Source: Anditalea sp035461405 (GTDB lineage Bacteria > Bacteroidota > Bacteroidia > Cytophagales > Cyclobacteriaceae). Taken from it: a DNA stretch of 17,936 bases. The DNA lies in the NCBI GenBank assembly GCA_035461405.1, contig DATHVH010000160.1, forward strand, positions 1 to 17,936, read 5' to 3'. The position numbers were made by a program, and so were the translations under genes. The notes beneath the pieces are model-generated. The model saw nothing but the letters and a program-made list of their open reading frames with translations, made no database searches and was not told where the DNA came from. How positions within the stretch are numbered: position 1 is the stretch's first letter; the number at the start of each line of letters is the position of its first letter. Of the stretch, positions 1 to 6,880 are shown piece after piece.

Positions 1-277
1 GATTTTTCATAGGTAGAGCAAACCACCAAATACTGGTAGTAGCCCCTTTATTGAAAGGCTTTGGACTATGTAATTTTGTAAAATCCCCTGACTCATATCG
101 ATTAAGTACATACGCGATACCTTCAGCCGGAGAGGCTTCCAGTGCTTGCAAGTAATCCCTTACTGGATAGGATTTCTTATCGGATATAGTTAGGACATCC
201 TGGGCAAAAGTCATCTTAATAGAAAAATAAAAGATTAACCCTGCCAATAAGAGAAATTGAAAAATATTAATTCTCAT
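1..277 (-). CDS. 7TMR-DISM-type sensor protein, N-terminal part only
   Basis: The start of a minus-strand gene that runs off the left edge; 92 codons are visible from the ATG at 277-275. Residues 1 to about 26 form a signal peptide: short basic start, long hydrophobic stretch, then TFAQ and the likely cleavage site. The rest resembles the opening of the extracellular 7TMR-DISMED2 domain: a short 'ISDKKSYPV' strand, an acidic helix, then the typical 'FNKGATTSIWWFALPMKN' segment, where such domains have N-x-G followed by a W-Y/W-F strand. Proteins with this domain normally continue into seven membrane helices and a histidine kinase, diguanylate cyclase or adenylate cyclase output, used to sense extracellular carbohydrates or other ligands. 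The output domain lies outside the window. No Shine-Dalgarno sequence is seen. The family call is from recognised pattern only. Confidence 0.6.
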   Translation of the reverse strand, partial: MRINIFQFLLLAGLIFYFSIKMTFAQDVLTISDKKSYPVRDYLQALEASPAEGIAYVLNRYESGDFTKLHSPKPFNKGATTSIWWFALPMKN

Positions 278-608
278 TGGTACAAATTTGTGATCAATAT
301 ATAAAATAATGACATTTATCACAAAATATATTTTAGTTATAAAATATAATTTTTACCGGCTAAGCGAGTGACTATTAAAGTCATACACCTGATTTGAAAA
401 ATAGGATTATAGAATATGTGGTTGATTTCAATAATTTGTTAAATCAAAGATTAACTTTTCTGAGTAGTATATTTCAATTTGAATTTTCTGTGAATCAATA
501 TTTGATAAAAAATAAATTCAATGAAATGTACGAATGATTTTAATCTGGAACAAAATATGTAGGTTATATCATAAAAATTAGAAATTACAACCATAATATA
601 ATTAAAAC
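278..608. other. AT-rich divergent intergenic region
   Basis: This 331-base spacer lies between the divergent sensor gene and the fasciclin gene, so both promoters should be in it. It is very AT-rich apart from a short richer patch around 356-370. I see no open frame of useful length, no terminator-like hairpin and no clear match to the Bacteroidota promoter pattern (TTTG, about 19 bases, TAnnTTTG) that stands out from background. Confidence 0.6.
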
Positions 609-1241
609 ATGAAACTTATAAATAAAAATTTTAAGAATAGTGCCTTGGCGATTTCCTTTCTGATGCTCGGGGCTATGGCTTCTGTGACAGCACAGGAAAG
701 AACTCAAACGCAAACTGATTCAAGGACCCAGGATGACACACAAATGGTCTATGAAGAATTATTCCAGGATGTCTCCGATACCGAAAGCCATGACGCTTTG
801 GATCTATTAAAGCAGGATGAAAATTTTTCCATCTTCATAAAATTACTTGAAAGCTCGGGTTTGGAACAGTCCATTATTGCACAGGAGGAAGTAACCATAT
901 TTGCTCCCACTAACCAGGCATTTCAACAGATGAGAACGGAAGAATACGACAAATTAAAAAATTCGAACAATCTTGATGATTTAATAAGAATCTTGAGTGC
1001 TCATATTGTGCCTAGAAAAATTCATGCCATTGAATTTCAAAATAATCATATACTGGAAAGTCCTGATGGAGAAACTACCGAGATAAACACCCCTGGTTCA
1101 ACTGGAGCAGGAACTAGGGCCGGATCTATCATTGTAGGTGGAGCCGAGATAATCCGTCATGATGTACAAGCAAAAAACGGACTAATCCATATAGTAGACA
1201 GAATTGTAAGAACTGAAAGTAATACAACTGTATTTTATTAG
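609..1241 (+). CDS. Exported fasciclin (FAS1) domain protein
   Basis: A 210-residue protein with a signal peptide (residues 1-29, ending VTAQ) and one FAS1 domain covering about residues 68-205. The two conserved FAS1 blocks are visible: H1 'EVTIFAPTNQAFQQM' and H2 'NGLIHIVDRIV' near the C-terminus. A low-complexity, Q/T/D-rich linker (about 29-45) precedes the domain. FAS1 domains act in cell adhesion and matrix binding, and single-domain bacterial versions are secreted or periplasmic; no lipobox or C-terminal sorting domain is present, so a soluble exported protein is most likely. The start is ATG with no Shine-Dalgarno sequence. It is monocistronic: a long upstream spacer and a strong terminator 22 bases after the stop. 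The family is secure; the ligand cannot be told from the sequence. Confidence 0.9.
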   Translation: MKLINKNFKNSALAISFLMLGAMASVTAQERTQTQTDSRTQDDTQMVYEELFQDVSDTESHDALDLLKQDENFSIFIKLLESSGLEQSIIAQEEVTIFAPTNQAFQQMRTEEYDKLKNSNNLDDLIRILSAHIVPRKIHAIEFQNNHILESPDGETTEINTPGSTGAGTRAGSIIVGGAEIIRHDVQAKNGLIHIVDRIVRTESNTTVFY

Positions 1242-1263
1242 TAAATAGTAAAAATGGTTAAGT

Positions 1264-1305
1264 CAATAAAGCCTGCATTTAAAGCAGGCTTTATTGTTTT
1301 TATTT
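1264..1305 (+). terminator. Rho-independent terminator of the fasciclin gene
   Basis: A perfect 13-bp stem (1264-1276 with 1284-1296, core AAAGCCTGC) with a 7-base loop, followed on the plus strand by TTTTTATTT. It ends the fasciclin transcript. The stem itself ends in CTTTATTG on the minus strand, so it may also slow transcripts arriving from the convergent esterase gene, but the T-run favours the plus direction. Confidence 0.9.
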
Positions 1306-1366
1306 ACAAAAGTGAATAAGAAAAAGATTTAACTTATATAAATATCATGAGGTCTTTGGCGTAGAT

Positions 1367-2191
1367 TTAATTTGTAAGATGATTGTCTGAGCCTTCATTT
1401 TTTTTCTTTTCGCCAAAGAAAAATAAAAGAGGAATATGTACCCTAGATCTCCATGCATTTTCTGAATGATCATGCCCTTCAAATTTTTTGGTCACCCAGT
1501 TTTTGTTTTCCTTCCACCCCTTTTCTTTCATAATCTTGTCAGCTTTTTTTTGATAGGGTTCATACTGGGCATCTAAAGTTCTGGTGCCATGGTCAAAATA
1601 GATCATATGTGCACTTGGATCTGGAAGGTTATCTTTCATGTAATCCAGCATGATGCCGTTTCCTATAGGGAAATGGGTGGACATACAGCCGGCATAGCCA
1701 AACACCTCAGGATATTCACAGATGGCATATAGTGATATCAAACCACCCATACTTGCCCCCATGATGGCTGTATTTTCACTTTCACAATGGGTAGGATAGG
1801 TGTTGTCAATATACGGTTTCAACTCGTCTACTATAAATTTGAGATATTCATCAGACTGGGGGGTAAAGCCGTTTATATTGGGAATATTGGCTAGCTGTTC
1901 TTTAGTGAGCATGTCAAATGCTTTCTGAGGCATATACTCTGCTATCCGCAAGGCGGTATTCCAGACCGCAACTACTATTACTTCAGGGATTTGGTTCTCG
2001 TTTGATAATTGGGTGAGGATTTTATCCATACCCCAATCTATTTGACCCGAGCCAGAATTAAATACTTTTTGACCGTCATGCATGTAGATTACTGGATATT
2101 TTATGTCCTTATTTCTTTTATAGCTAGAAGGTACCCAGATTTTTACATTTCTATTACTTACATGGGTAGACGGGAAATTCTCATAAATCAT
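1367..2191 (-). CDS. Alpha/beta-hydrolase, putative esterase (esterase D / Fes-like family)
   Basis: A 274-residue cytoplasmic-looking protein (no signal peptide) of the putative esterase family (PF00756 type). The opening strand 'VKIWVPSSY' and 'YPVIYMHDGQKVF' are typical, the latter supplying the oxyanion-hole region after strand 3. The nucleophile elbow is GASMGG with Ser147. The acid is probably Asp200 (YFDHGT) or Asp207, and the histidine is His240 or His242 in 'EGHDHSENAWRSR', a family-typical ending. The family includes siderophore esterases, S-formylglutathione hydrolase and carbohydrate esterases, so the substrate cannot be named. The C-terminus ends in a charged Lys/Asn/Glu tail. 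The ATG at 2191-2189 has no Shine-Dalgarno sequence. It stands alone, converging with the fasciclin gene. Confidence 0.85.
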   Translation of the reverse strand: MIYENFPSTHVSNRNVKIWVPSSYKRNKDIKYPVIYMHDGQKVFNSGSGQIDWGMDKILTQLSNENQIPEVIVVAVWNTALRIAEYMPQKAFDMLTKEQLANIPNINGFTPQSDEYLKFIVDELKPYIDNTYPTHCESENTAIMGASMGGLISLYAICEYPEVFGYAGCMSTHFPIGNGIMLDYMKDNLPDPSAHMIYFDHGTRTLDAQYEPYQKKADKIMKEKGWKENKNWVTKKFEGHDHSENAWRSRVHIPLLFFFGEKKKNEGSDNHLTN

Positions 2192-2640
2192 TTCTACGGG
2201 TTTAATATTTAGTTACAAACACTATCTTTTTCATTATATATTTATTAAAAACTCAATAAGATTAACAGTGTTTAAATCATATTTTAGGGTAGAGGTTTCA
2301 TTGTCTGTTTTAACTGGTGTTTAATCGGATGGGCAAAGTTGACTTTTAACATATAGATTAAGTTTTCATATTTGCTAACCAAGAAATAAAAGATTTCCTG
2401 GACTTTTATATTAATGTGATTGGGTATCAATTTTGATATTGACTATTTAGATTATCCGCAATTTCGCAAGTAATGTAGATGTAGCTTTATTCAATAATAG
2501 GTAATCGTCGACACTTTTGCACCGAGGCGTACTCCACGGTCGATAGTCCACAAAAGACATAATTCAAGTTTTAACCTGAATATATGCTGGTGACATGAAA
2601 GCGGATAAACAATTTGGCTATTTAGACTAATCAAACTGGT
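2192..2640. other. Intergenic region with one GC-richer structured patch
   Basis: This 449-base spacer lies between the divergent esterase and the 208-residue hypothetical gene. Most is AT-rich with no coding signal. A GC-richer, self-complementary patch lies at 2504-2556 (listed separately). An 11-codon open frame (2595-2630) just before the next gene has no ribosome site and no support as a gene. Confidence 0.5.
2504..2556. other. Self-complementary GC-rich element of unknown role
   Basis: Nested inverted repeats: CTTTTG (2514-2519) with CAAAAG (2551-2556); ACCG (2521-2524) with CGGT (2537-2540); and ATCG (2504-2507) with CGAT (2541-2544) as an alternative outer pair. The patch is clearly richer in G+C than its surroundings. 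It is not followed by a T-run, so it is not a simple terminator. It could be a leader RNA structure of the gene starting at 2641 or a compound operator; the sequence alone does not decide. Confidence 0.3.
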
Positions 2641-3267
2641 ATGGGAATCCGCAAAATACTAAAAAATCTATGGGCAGAACTAGGTTTCCTCGAAGGCCTA
2701 AATGCTAAAAATAAAAAATTTTCAAATAAAAGGGATTTCCCTTCAAAAGAAGATGCTATTACGGCTTTTGAAAGGTCTAAAGTTAAACTTTTTAATGTTA
2801 ATCGTTGGTCCCACTTACCTGGGATCAACAGTGCTTTTCACTTGCACGATACCAATGGTGAGAAAATAAGTACAGATAAACCCCTCAAAGGATATTACAT
2901 TTATATAGATCTACCTGGTCCTGATCCAGTAAATTGGGTTCAGGTAATCGATATTTTAGATAAGCGAGATGAAGCCGAATTTACAGTACGGCCATGTGCA
3001 GAACCTAAAGCTACTCGTGAGAACCAGAAAGAAATCAAACATTTTTTTACAGATAAAGCGACAAGCACTTTTCAAGTTAAAAGGATTGGGAAGACTATCT
3101 ACGCCTACGAAATTGGAAAGCATGAAGAGATAAATAATAGGGGGGAGAAAGCAGGGAATAGGAAAGTGATAAATACCGTAATTGCGGAAACAGGCTCATT
3201 GGGACTGCAAAAGTTACAATGGGATAAACTTACAAACTATCTGGTGCATAATTCTGAAATAGAATAA
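2641..3267 (+). CDS. Hypothetical protein, 208 residues
   Basis: I do not recognise a named family. The protein is soluble, with no signal peptide or membrane helix. Residues 1-48 are helical and basic (MGIRKILKNLWAELGF start). A probable beta domain follows: 'NRWSHLPGINSAFHLHD', then 'KGYYIYIDLPGPDPVNWVQV' (about 84-102), then 'FTVRPCAEP' (114-122). The conserved-looking W-S-x-LPG and LPGPDPxNWV blocks suggest a real family fold. The C-terminal part (130-205) is alpha/beta with 'KTIYAYEIGKHEE'. Codon use and composition match the neighbours, and the frame is open over its full length, so it is likely a real gene. It stands alone with spacers of more than 400 bases on both sides. The ATG at 2641 has no ribosome site; no better start is seen. 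Confidence 0.75.
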   Translation: MGIRKILKNLWAELGFLEGLNAKNKKFSNKRDFPSKEDAITAFERSKVKLFNVNRWSHLPGINSAFHLHDTNGEKISTDKPLKGYYIYIDLPGPDPVNWVQVIDILDKRDEAEFTVRPCAEPKATRENQKEIKHFFTDKATSTFQVKRIGKTIYAYEIGKHEEINNRGEKAGNRKVINTVIAETGSLGLQKLQWDKLTNYLVHNSEIE

Positions 3268-3746
3268 ATGTCATCAGCTTACATGATATGTAATCTCCAA
3301 AAAACTTTCCTGTTTAAAAATGACTGATATATTCCTGTCAGTGATTTTTGATTTTCAATAGGCTCAATGTTAAAAACTTTTTCATTAGTCCACGATATAA
3401 TCCTTGTATAGCGTATCGTAGTCCGCTTATAATTCCGGTCCAAAGGTGATTAAGAGATAAACAGTTATGGGATTAGTCGGCAAGGCTACCCTGACTACCA
3501 ACTTTTTTCTGTTTATACACAAAATCCTATATTGAATAAAAATATTAATGTAATTTAATTTATTTTATCTAATTTTAAAGGAATTAATTCATAAGAGAAT
3601 AAAACATTAAATTTATCTTTCCGTTTATTTAAATAACTCTTTTAATAATTTTAAAAAAATGGCTTAATTGGATTCGAGAGAAAAATTATTGAAGCCAACA
3701 TAAGGGTAGATTTTCAATTATCTCTACATTTAAACCCCTTTATTAT
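3268..3746. other. Non-coding region with weak hairpins
   Basis: This spacer of 479 bases has no convincing gene. It holds a terminator-like hairpin at 3316-3350 (listed), an inverted repeat ACGATA (3392-3397) / TATCGT (3414-3419), and a second weak hairpin TAGTC (3474-3478) / GACTA (3493-3497) that is followed by six T residues at 3503-3508. After 3510 the sequence is almost pure A/T, consistent with a promoter region for the small gene at 3747. Confidence 0.45.
3316..3350 (+). terminator. Weak terminator candidate after the 208-residue gene
   Basis: ACTGA (3323-3327) pairs with TCAGT (3338-3342), and beyond a G-G mismatch AAAAAT (3316-3321) pairs with ATTTTT (3344-3349). The A-run and T-run flank a short GC-poor stem, 49 bases after the stop codon. 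The form fits a weak intrinsic terminator. Confidence 0.45.
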
Positions 3747-3887
3747 ATGGAAATTAATATGGAACAATTAGCTCAGGATTTAAGAGACATCCGAGCAATG
3801 AATAGGCAGTGGGAAAAGAGATTGGAACAATCACAATCTTCTAAAAAGAAAACAAACAATAATAATAGCCACTCTACAGACAATTAA
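3747..3887 (+). CDS. Small basic helical protein, 46 residues
   Basis: A short open frame from the ATG at 3747-3749 (or the internal ATG at 3759, Met5) to TAA at 3885-3887. The peptide starts with an amphipathic, charged helix (MEQLAQDLRDIRAMNRQWEKRLEQ) and ends in a hydrophilic tail of Lys, Asn and Ser. There is no hydrophobic segment, so it should be cytosolic. Support for a real gene: the sense-strand composition of a coding helix with spaced Leu, Ile and charged residues, and an excellent terminator that begins inside its stop codon and has no other plausible plus-strand client. It has no Shine-Dalgarno sequence, like most neighbours. Function unknown; short helical peptides of this kind may bind a partner protein, but nothing here shows which. 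Confidence 0.55.
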   Translation: MEINMEQLAQDLRDIRAMNRQWEKRLEQSQSSKKKTNNNNSHSTDN

Positions 3888-3928
3888 ATTTCAAAAGGCC
3901 GATCTTATCGGCCTTTTGAAATTTAATT
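3882..3928. terminator. Bidirectional terminator with a 22-bp perfect stem
   Basis: Positions 3882-3903 pair without mismatch with 3907-3928 around a 3-base loop (CTT). The GC core is GGCCGAT / ATCGGCC, and each side runs into TTTTGAAATTT, so a T-rich tail follows the core in both directions. It ends the 46-residue gene from the left and the membrane-protein gene from the right. The left arm includes the last codon and the stop codon of the small gene. Confidence 0.9.
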
Positions 3929-3939
3929 AATATATATTT

Positions 3940-4377
3940 TTATTTAGATACATGATGTCCGATGGCAGCAAATGTTCCAAATATAACGTGGGCTACTAAA
4001 AGATGCGGGTAAAATGCTGTCCTGTCAATAACAGGAGGATTAGGGTGCTTATTAATAAGGGTGTCCCATACTGCTACACCCACTATACCACTTAATGCTC
4101 CTAGAATAGTTCCAGAAATGATACTGGGTTGTACAGCTTTTTTCCACAGGATATGATAAGATATGGCAAAGCCAATTCCTACTTTATAATGAAGTATCCA
4201 TCCTGCTGCAGTTGGAACCTTAGGCAAAATGTATAGATTTTCCATCATTAGATTTAAAAGTTGCGGTTCCCGAAAATTTTTATTTTCCCGCCGAGACCTC
4301 CAATAGCTATAAACTGTCATAGCTGAGGTGCCTAATAAAGATGAGGTGACAATCTTTAAATAATTCATTGGCAGCAT
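3940..4377 (-). CDS. Small conserved-type membrane protein, function unknown
   Basis: A 145-residue protein with about four hydrophobic helices at residues 6-24, 57-77, 86-106 and 124-142. A basic, polar loop (WRSRRENKNFREPQLLN, 26-42) follows helix 1. Glycine-rich packing in helices 3 and 4 (GTILGALSGIVGVAVWD, then HLLVAHVIFGTFAAIGHH) suggests a compact bundle, and the loop His/Asp/Arg residues (HPNPPVIDRTAFYPH) might be functional. It resembles small uncharacterised membrane proteins found near stress genes in Bacteroidota, but I cannot name a family. Two starts are possible, ATG at 4377 or ATG at 4368; neither has a ribosome site. It is 12 bases from the shared terminator and 215 bases from the sigma factor gene, whose own terminator lies between, so it is transcribed alone. 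Confidence 0.75.
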   Translation of the reverse strand: MLPMNYLKIVTSSLLGTSAMTVYSYWRSRRENKNFREPQLLNLMMENLYILPKVPTAAGWILHYKVGIGFAISYHILWKKAVQPSIISGTILGALSGIVGVAVWDTLINKHPNPPVIDRTAFYPHLLVAHVIFGTFAAIGHHVSK

Positions 4378-4531
4378 AAATAATGCATTAAGGAATAGAC
4401 AGTGGATTTATATTCAACATGTCGCTTTAATGAATGTTTTGAAAATTATACTAAGTTGAATTCAAATTGAAACATTAAAAACAGATAAAAAATTTACGTG
4501 AGTTAGTTTAAGGATATTCATAGTAAAAAGT

Positions 4532-4566
4532 AAAAAAAAATCCTCCTGAGCAGTTGTCAGGAGGAT
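4532..4566 (-). terminator. Rho-independent terminator of the ECF sigma gene
   Basis: Read on the minus strand, ATCCTCCTGA pairs with TCAGGAGGAT (10 bp, arms 4557-4566 and 4540-4549, 7-base loop) and is followed by nine T residues. It lies 26 bases past the sigma factor stop codon. Confidence 0.93.
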
Positions 4567-4592
4567 ATATTTAGGAGAAGTATCAAATATCA

Positions 4593-5105
4593 TTAGAATT
4601 TGGTTTTATATATATTTAGCTCATCTTTTAAAATCTTTCGCGCAATATGAATTCTGTTTTTAACAGTTCCAATCGGGATAGTTAAATTTTTGGCGATTTC
4701 ATGATATTTATATCCTTTGAAGTGCATTAAAAAAGGCGTTTTGTACACATCCTCCAATTGATCTAAAGTTTGATTGATATCTTCCATAGTAAAGTTACTA
4801 TACGCTTCATTTTCTATCATACTGGAACCGGAATTGATATAATGAAGGTTGTCGGTGGTGTCAATAAAAGTACCTCTTCTCACCATCTTTTGATAATTAG
4901 TGATGAAGGTGTTTTTCATTATAGTGTAAAGCCAAGCCTTAAGATTTGTGCCTTCAGTAAATTTATCCTTATTTGAAAAAGCTTTTACTACTGTATCTTG
5001 CATTAGGTCATTGGCATCATCTGAATCCCTTGTTAATTTAAGGGCAAATGGCTTTAATGATTTAGACAGTTTATTTAGCGAGTAACTAAATTCTAAAGTG
5101 GTCAT
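4593..5105 (-). CDS. RNA polymerase sigma factor, ECF type
   Basis: A 170-residue group 4 sigma factor with the two usual domains. Sigma-2 covers about residues 8-76, with 'DSDDANDLMQDTVVKAF' (region 2.1-2.2) and 'NLKAWLYTIMKNTFITNYQK' (2.3-2.4, -10 recognition). Sigma-4 covers about 108-165, with the helix-turn-helix 'YHEIAKNLTIPIGTVKNRIHIARK' that reads the -35 region. Length is normal. ECF factors direct RNA polymerase to stress or envelope genes and are usually held by an anti-sigma factor made from the next gene; here the downstream gene is absent (terminator right after the stop) and the upstream neighbour is an exchanger, so no anti-sigma partner is visible. The 638-base upstream gap is unusually long. 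The ATG at 5105-5103 has no ribosome site. Confidence 0.95.
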   Translation of the reverse strand: MTTLEFSYSLNKLSKSLKPFALKLTRDSDDANDLMQDTVVKAFSNKDKFTEGTNLKAWLYTIMKNTFITNYQKMVRRGTFIDTTDNLHYINSGSSMIENEAYSNFTMEDINQTLDQLEDVYKTPFLMHFKGYKYHEIAKNLTIPIGTVKNRIHIARKILKDELNIYKTKF

Positions 5106-5465
5106 AGTGCAGTGTATTTAGGTGAATAGTGGTTTATATAAAAATATATTTTGTTCAAAAATGATATTTATTTAATTATAAACTAGATTATTTATAGGTT
5201 AAACGAATTTTATTGAACAAATATTTATTAATTTGATACAAATAATATACCAAGTGTAGGGGCAGTTTGATAATTGGGAATGGGATTATTGAGGGAAAAT
5301 CCCGAAAAAAAATTCTAATGAGTATAAACAATTGCAAATCACCAAATTTCACAAAAGGATGAAAGCATATATTGTTTAATCATCATATATAAAATATTCT
5401 ACTATAAAAAAATTGTGAAAAATTTTTATTAATCATTAACAATATGCTGGGGATTTGGTTATGGC

Positions 5466-5571
5466 GCTCTTAGAAACCCCTGTTGTGGTTTCAATACGTT
5501 TCTTTACACCTCTATTTGTTTAAATTAAATACCATTTTTTAGACAAATGATTCTCAAGACTAACTAAGAGC
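5466..5571. ncRNA. Candidate structured RNA (three-way junction), strand unclear
   Basis: Three nested helices can be drawn. The outer stem is GCTCTTAG (5466-5473) with CTAAGAGC (5564-5571), 8 perfect pairs. Inside it, AAACC (5474-5478) pairs with GGTTT (5487-5491) around an 8-base loop, and ATTTGTTT (5514-5521) pairs with AGACAAAT (5541-5548) with one G-U pair in the plus-strand reading. The whole is 106 bases long in otherwise structureless AT-rich DNA. No known RNA family is recognised. Chance pairing cannot be excluded. Confidence 0.25.
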
Positions 5572-5620
5572 CCCCGTAATTTTGATGATGAATAATTTAA
5601 TGTGGAGGGGAGTATAGGAA

Positions 5621-5701
5621 ATGTTCTACAACGAATTGAATGGACAGGTATCCATTATATATGCTCGTACAGATAATCATGATTTGGCAATTCACCGGTA
5701 A
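5621..5701 (+). CDS. Possible micro-ORF, 26 residues
   Basis: ATG at 5621 to TAA at 5699-5701, on the strand opposite to its neighbours. A purine-rich GGAGGGG at 5604-5610 lies 10 bases upstream of the ATG and could act as a ribosome site, which is rare in this window. The peptide is mixed and charged (MFYNELNGQVSIIYARTDNH start) with no hydrophobic segment. No terminator follows. It could equally be a leftover of a decayed gene or chance. Confidence 0.2.
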   Translation: MFYNELNGQVSIIYARTDNHDLAIHR

Positions 5702-5743
5702 TTTGTTTAGTGGTGTATGTAAAGGCACCTTTGGTTAGAAAGT

Positions 5744-6691
5744 TTATGTTAATAGGTATATCGTATAGCCTATATAGATTAGAAGTAAAAATAAGGATTC
5801 CCATCTATCAAGTATTTTCTTTTTACCAGTAAACATAGCAAGGAACAGTAAAGTAGTGCCAAAGGCTAATAAGTACATATCCACATTAAACTTTGGATTG
5901 TATGTGATAGGATTTACAAATGTGCTGATTGAAAGAATTAGAAGTATATTAAAAATATTTGATCCAATGACATTTCCTATAGCTATATCACTGTTCTTTT
6001 TAAGAGCAGCGATGACGGAGGTAGTTAGTTCTGGCAGGGATGTGCCAGCAGCTACGATGGTAAGACCAATTATCTGCTGACTAATTCCTATTGATGTGGC
6101 TATATCAATAGCTGCATCTACTACCATTTTTCCTCCTACAATCAAACCAGCCAGGCCCCCTATGATTAATATCCATATTTTCAAATTTGAATATACCAAT
6201 GGACTTATGTCCTGAGTTTCTTCTCCAGTAATTAATTGCCTATAGATGTAAAATAAAAACAGAAAGAAACATGAAAATAAAATTAAACCATCAAATCTTG
6301 AGAGAAGGTAATCTCCTTGAAGTAAAAATCCATTGCATAAGAAAAAGAGAAGAAGTAAAGCTAAAAGTGAAATGGGGATTTCTTTATTTACAGTACTTGA
6401 TTTAACTGCAATGGGGGTGATAAGTCCTACAATTCCCAATATAATATAAAGATTGAAATTATTGCTCCCTATTACATTTCCAAAGATAATATCATGTCTC
6501 TTATCAATAGATGCGAAGATATTCACAACGAGCTCAGGTGCAGAAGTGCCAAAAGCTACAATGGTGAGGCCTATTAGCAAATCAGGAACTTTAAATTTTT
6601 TGGCAAGTGATGAGGAGCCATTTACCATCCAATCAGCTCCTTTTATTAATAATCCGAACCCTAATATGAGTAATACTGAAGAAAGTAGCAT
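5744..6691 (-). CDS. Calcium/sodium antiporter, CaCA family (YrbG-like)
   Basis: A 315-residue inner-membrane exchanger with the two inverted alpha-repeats that define the family. Repeat 1 has GTSAPE (48-53) and GNVIGSNNFN (71-80); repeat 2 has GTSLPE (216-221) and GNVIGSNIFN (239-248). The Glu of each GTSxPE and the Asn/Ser of each GNxxGSN bind the cations in homologues. About ten membrane helices are visible, with a polar central loop (about 152-170). Family members swap Na+ (some with K+) for Ca2+, keeping cytosolic calcium low. The start chosen is the ATG at 6691-6689; the frame stays open upstream to a TTG at 6709, but that would add only six residues and lacks a ribosome site. It is transcribed alone. 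The Na+ versus H+ coupling cannot be read from the sequence. Confidence 0.93.
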   Translation of the reverse strand: MLLSSVLLILGFGLLIKGADWMVNGSSSLAKKFKVPDLLIGLTIVAFGTSAPELVVNIFASIDKRHDIIFGNVIGSNNFNLYIILGIVGLITPIAVKSSTVNKEIPISLLALLLLFFLCNGFLLQGDYLLSRFDGLILFSCFFLFLFYIYRQLITGEETQDISPLVYSNLKIWILIIGGLAGLIVGGKMVVDAAIDIATSIGISQQIIGLTIVAAGTSLPELTTSVIAALKKNSDIAIGNVIGSNIFNILLILSISTFVNPITYNPKFNVDMYLLAFGTTLLFLAMFTGKKKILDRWESLFLLLIYIGYTIYLLT

Positions 6692-6880
6692 GTGATTTTT
6701 TAATAGCAATTGGAAGAAGAAATATAGCTAGTATTTGTATATATTCAATCAATCTCCTTTTTTATTAATTAGAGATACCAGCCTATTAACTACCTCCTGC
6801 ATATTCCCCTTTTAAAGGATATACTGGCGGAATATTTTGTTTAAATAAAAATTAAATTACTTAAATATATAAAAATAGGT

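Larger units (their letters stand above)
5106..5743. other. Long intergenic region with possible structured RNA and a micro-ORF
   Basis: A spacer of 638 bases upstream of the sigma factor gene. The part next to the sigma gene (5106-5450) is extremely AT-rich and should hold its promoter. The right part contains a possible three-way-junction structure at 5466-5571 and a 26-codon open frame at 5621-5701, both listed separately. At 5722-5733 AAAGG and CCTTT flank CA, a small near-palindrome without obvious meaning. Confidence 0.5.

Noticed and set aside
2009..2212. Plus-strand open frame of 67 codons opposite the esterase gene
   Set aside because: It lies almost wholly over the well-supported esterase gene and its product has no recognisable features; a shadow frame.
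2595..2630. 11-codon frame just upstream of the 208-residue gene
   Set aside because: Too short, no ribosome site, different frame; expected by chance.
2544..3393. TAGTCCAC present on both sides of the 208-residue gene (2544-2551 and 3386-3393), as if insertion-site repeats
   Set aside because: Only 8 bases, not at equivalent edges, no transposase or terminal inverted repeats; chance match.
6692..6709. TTG start that would lengthen the antiporter by six residues
   Set aside because: No ribosome site and the ATG at 6691 begins directly with the first membrane helix, as in homologues.
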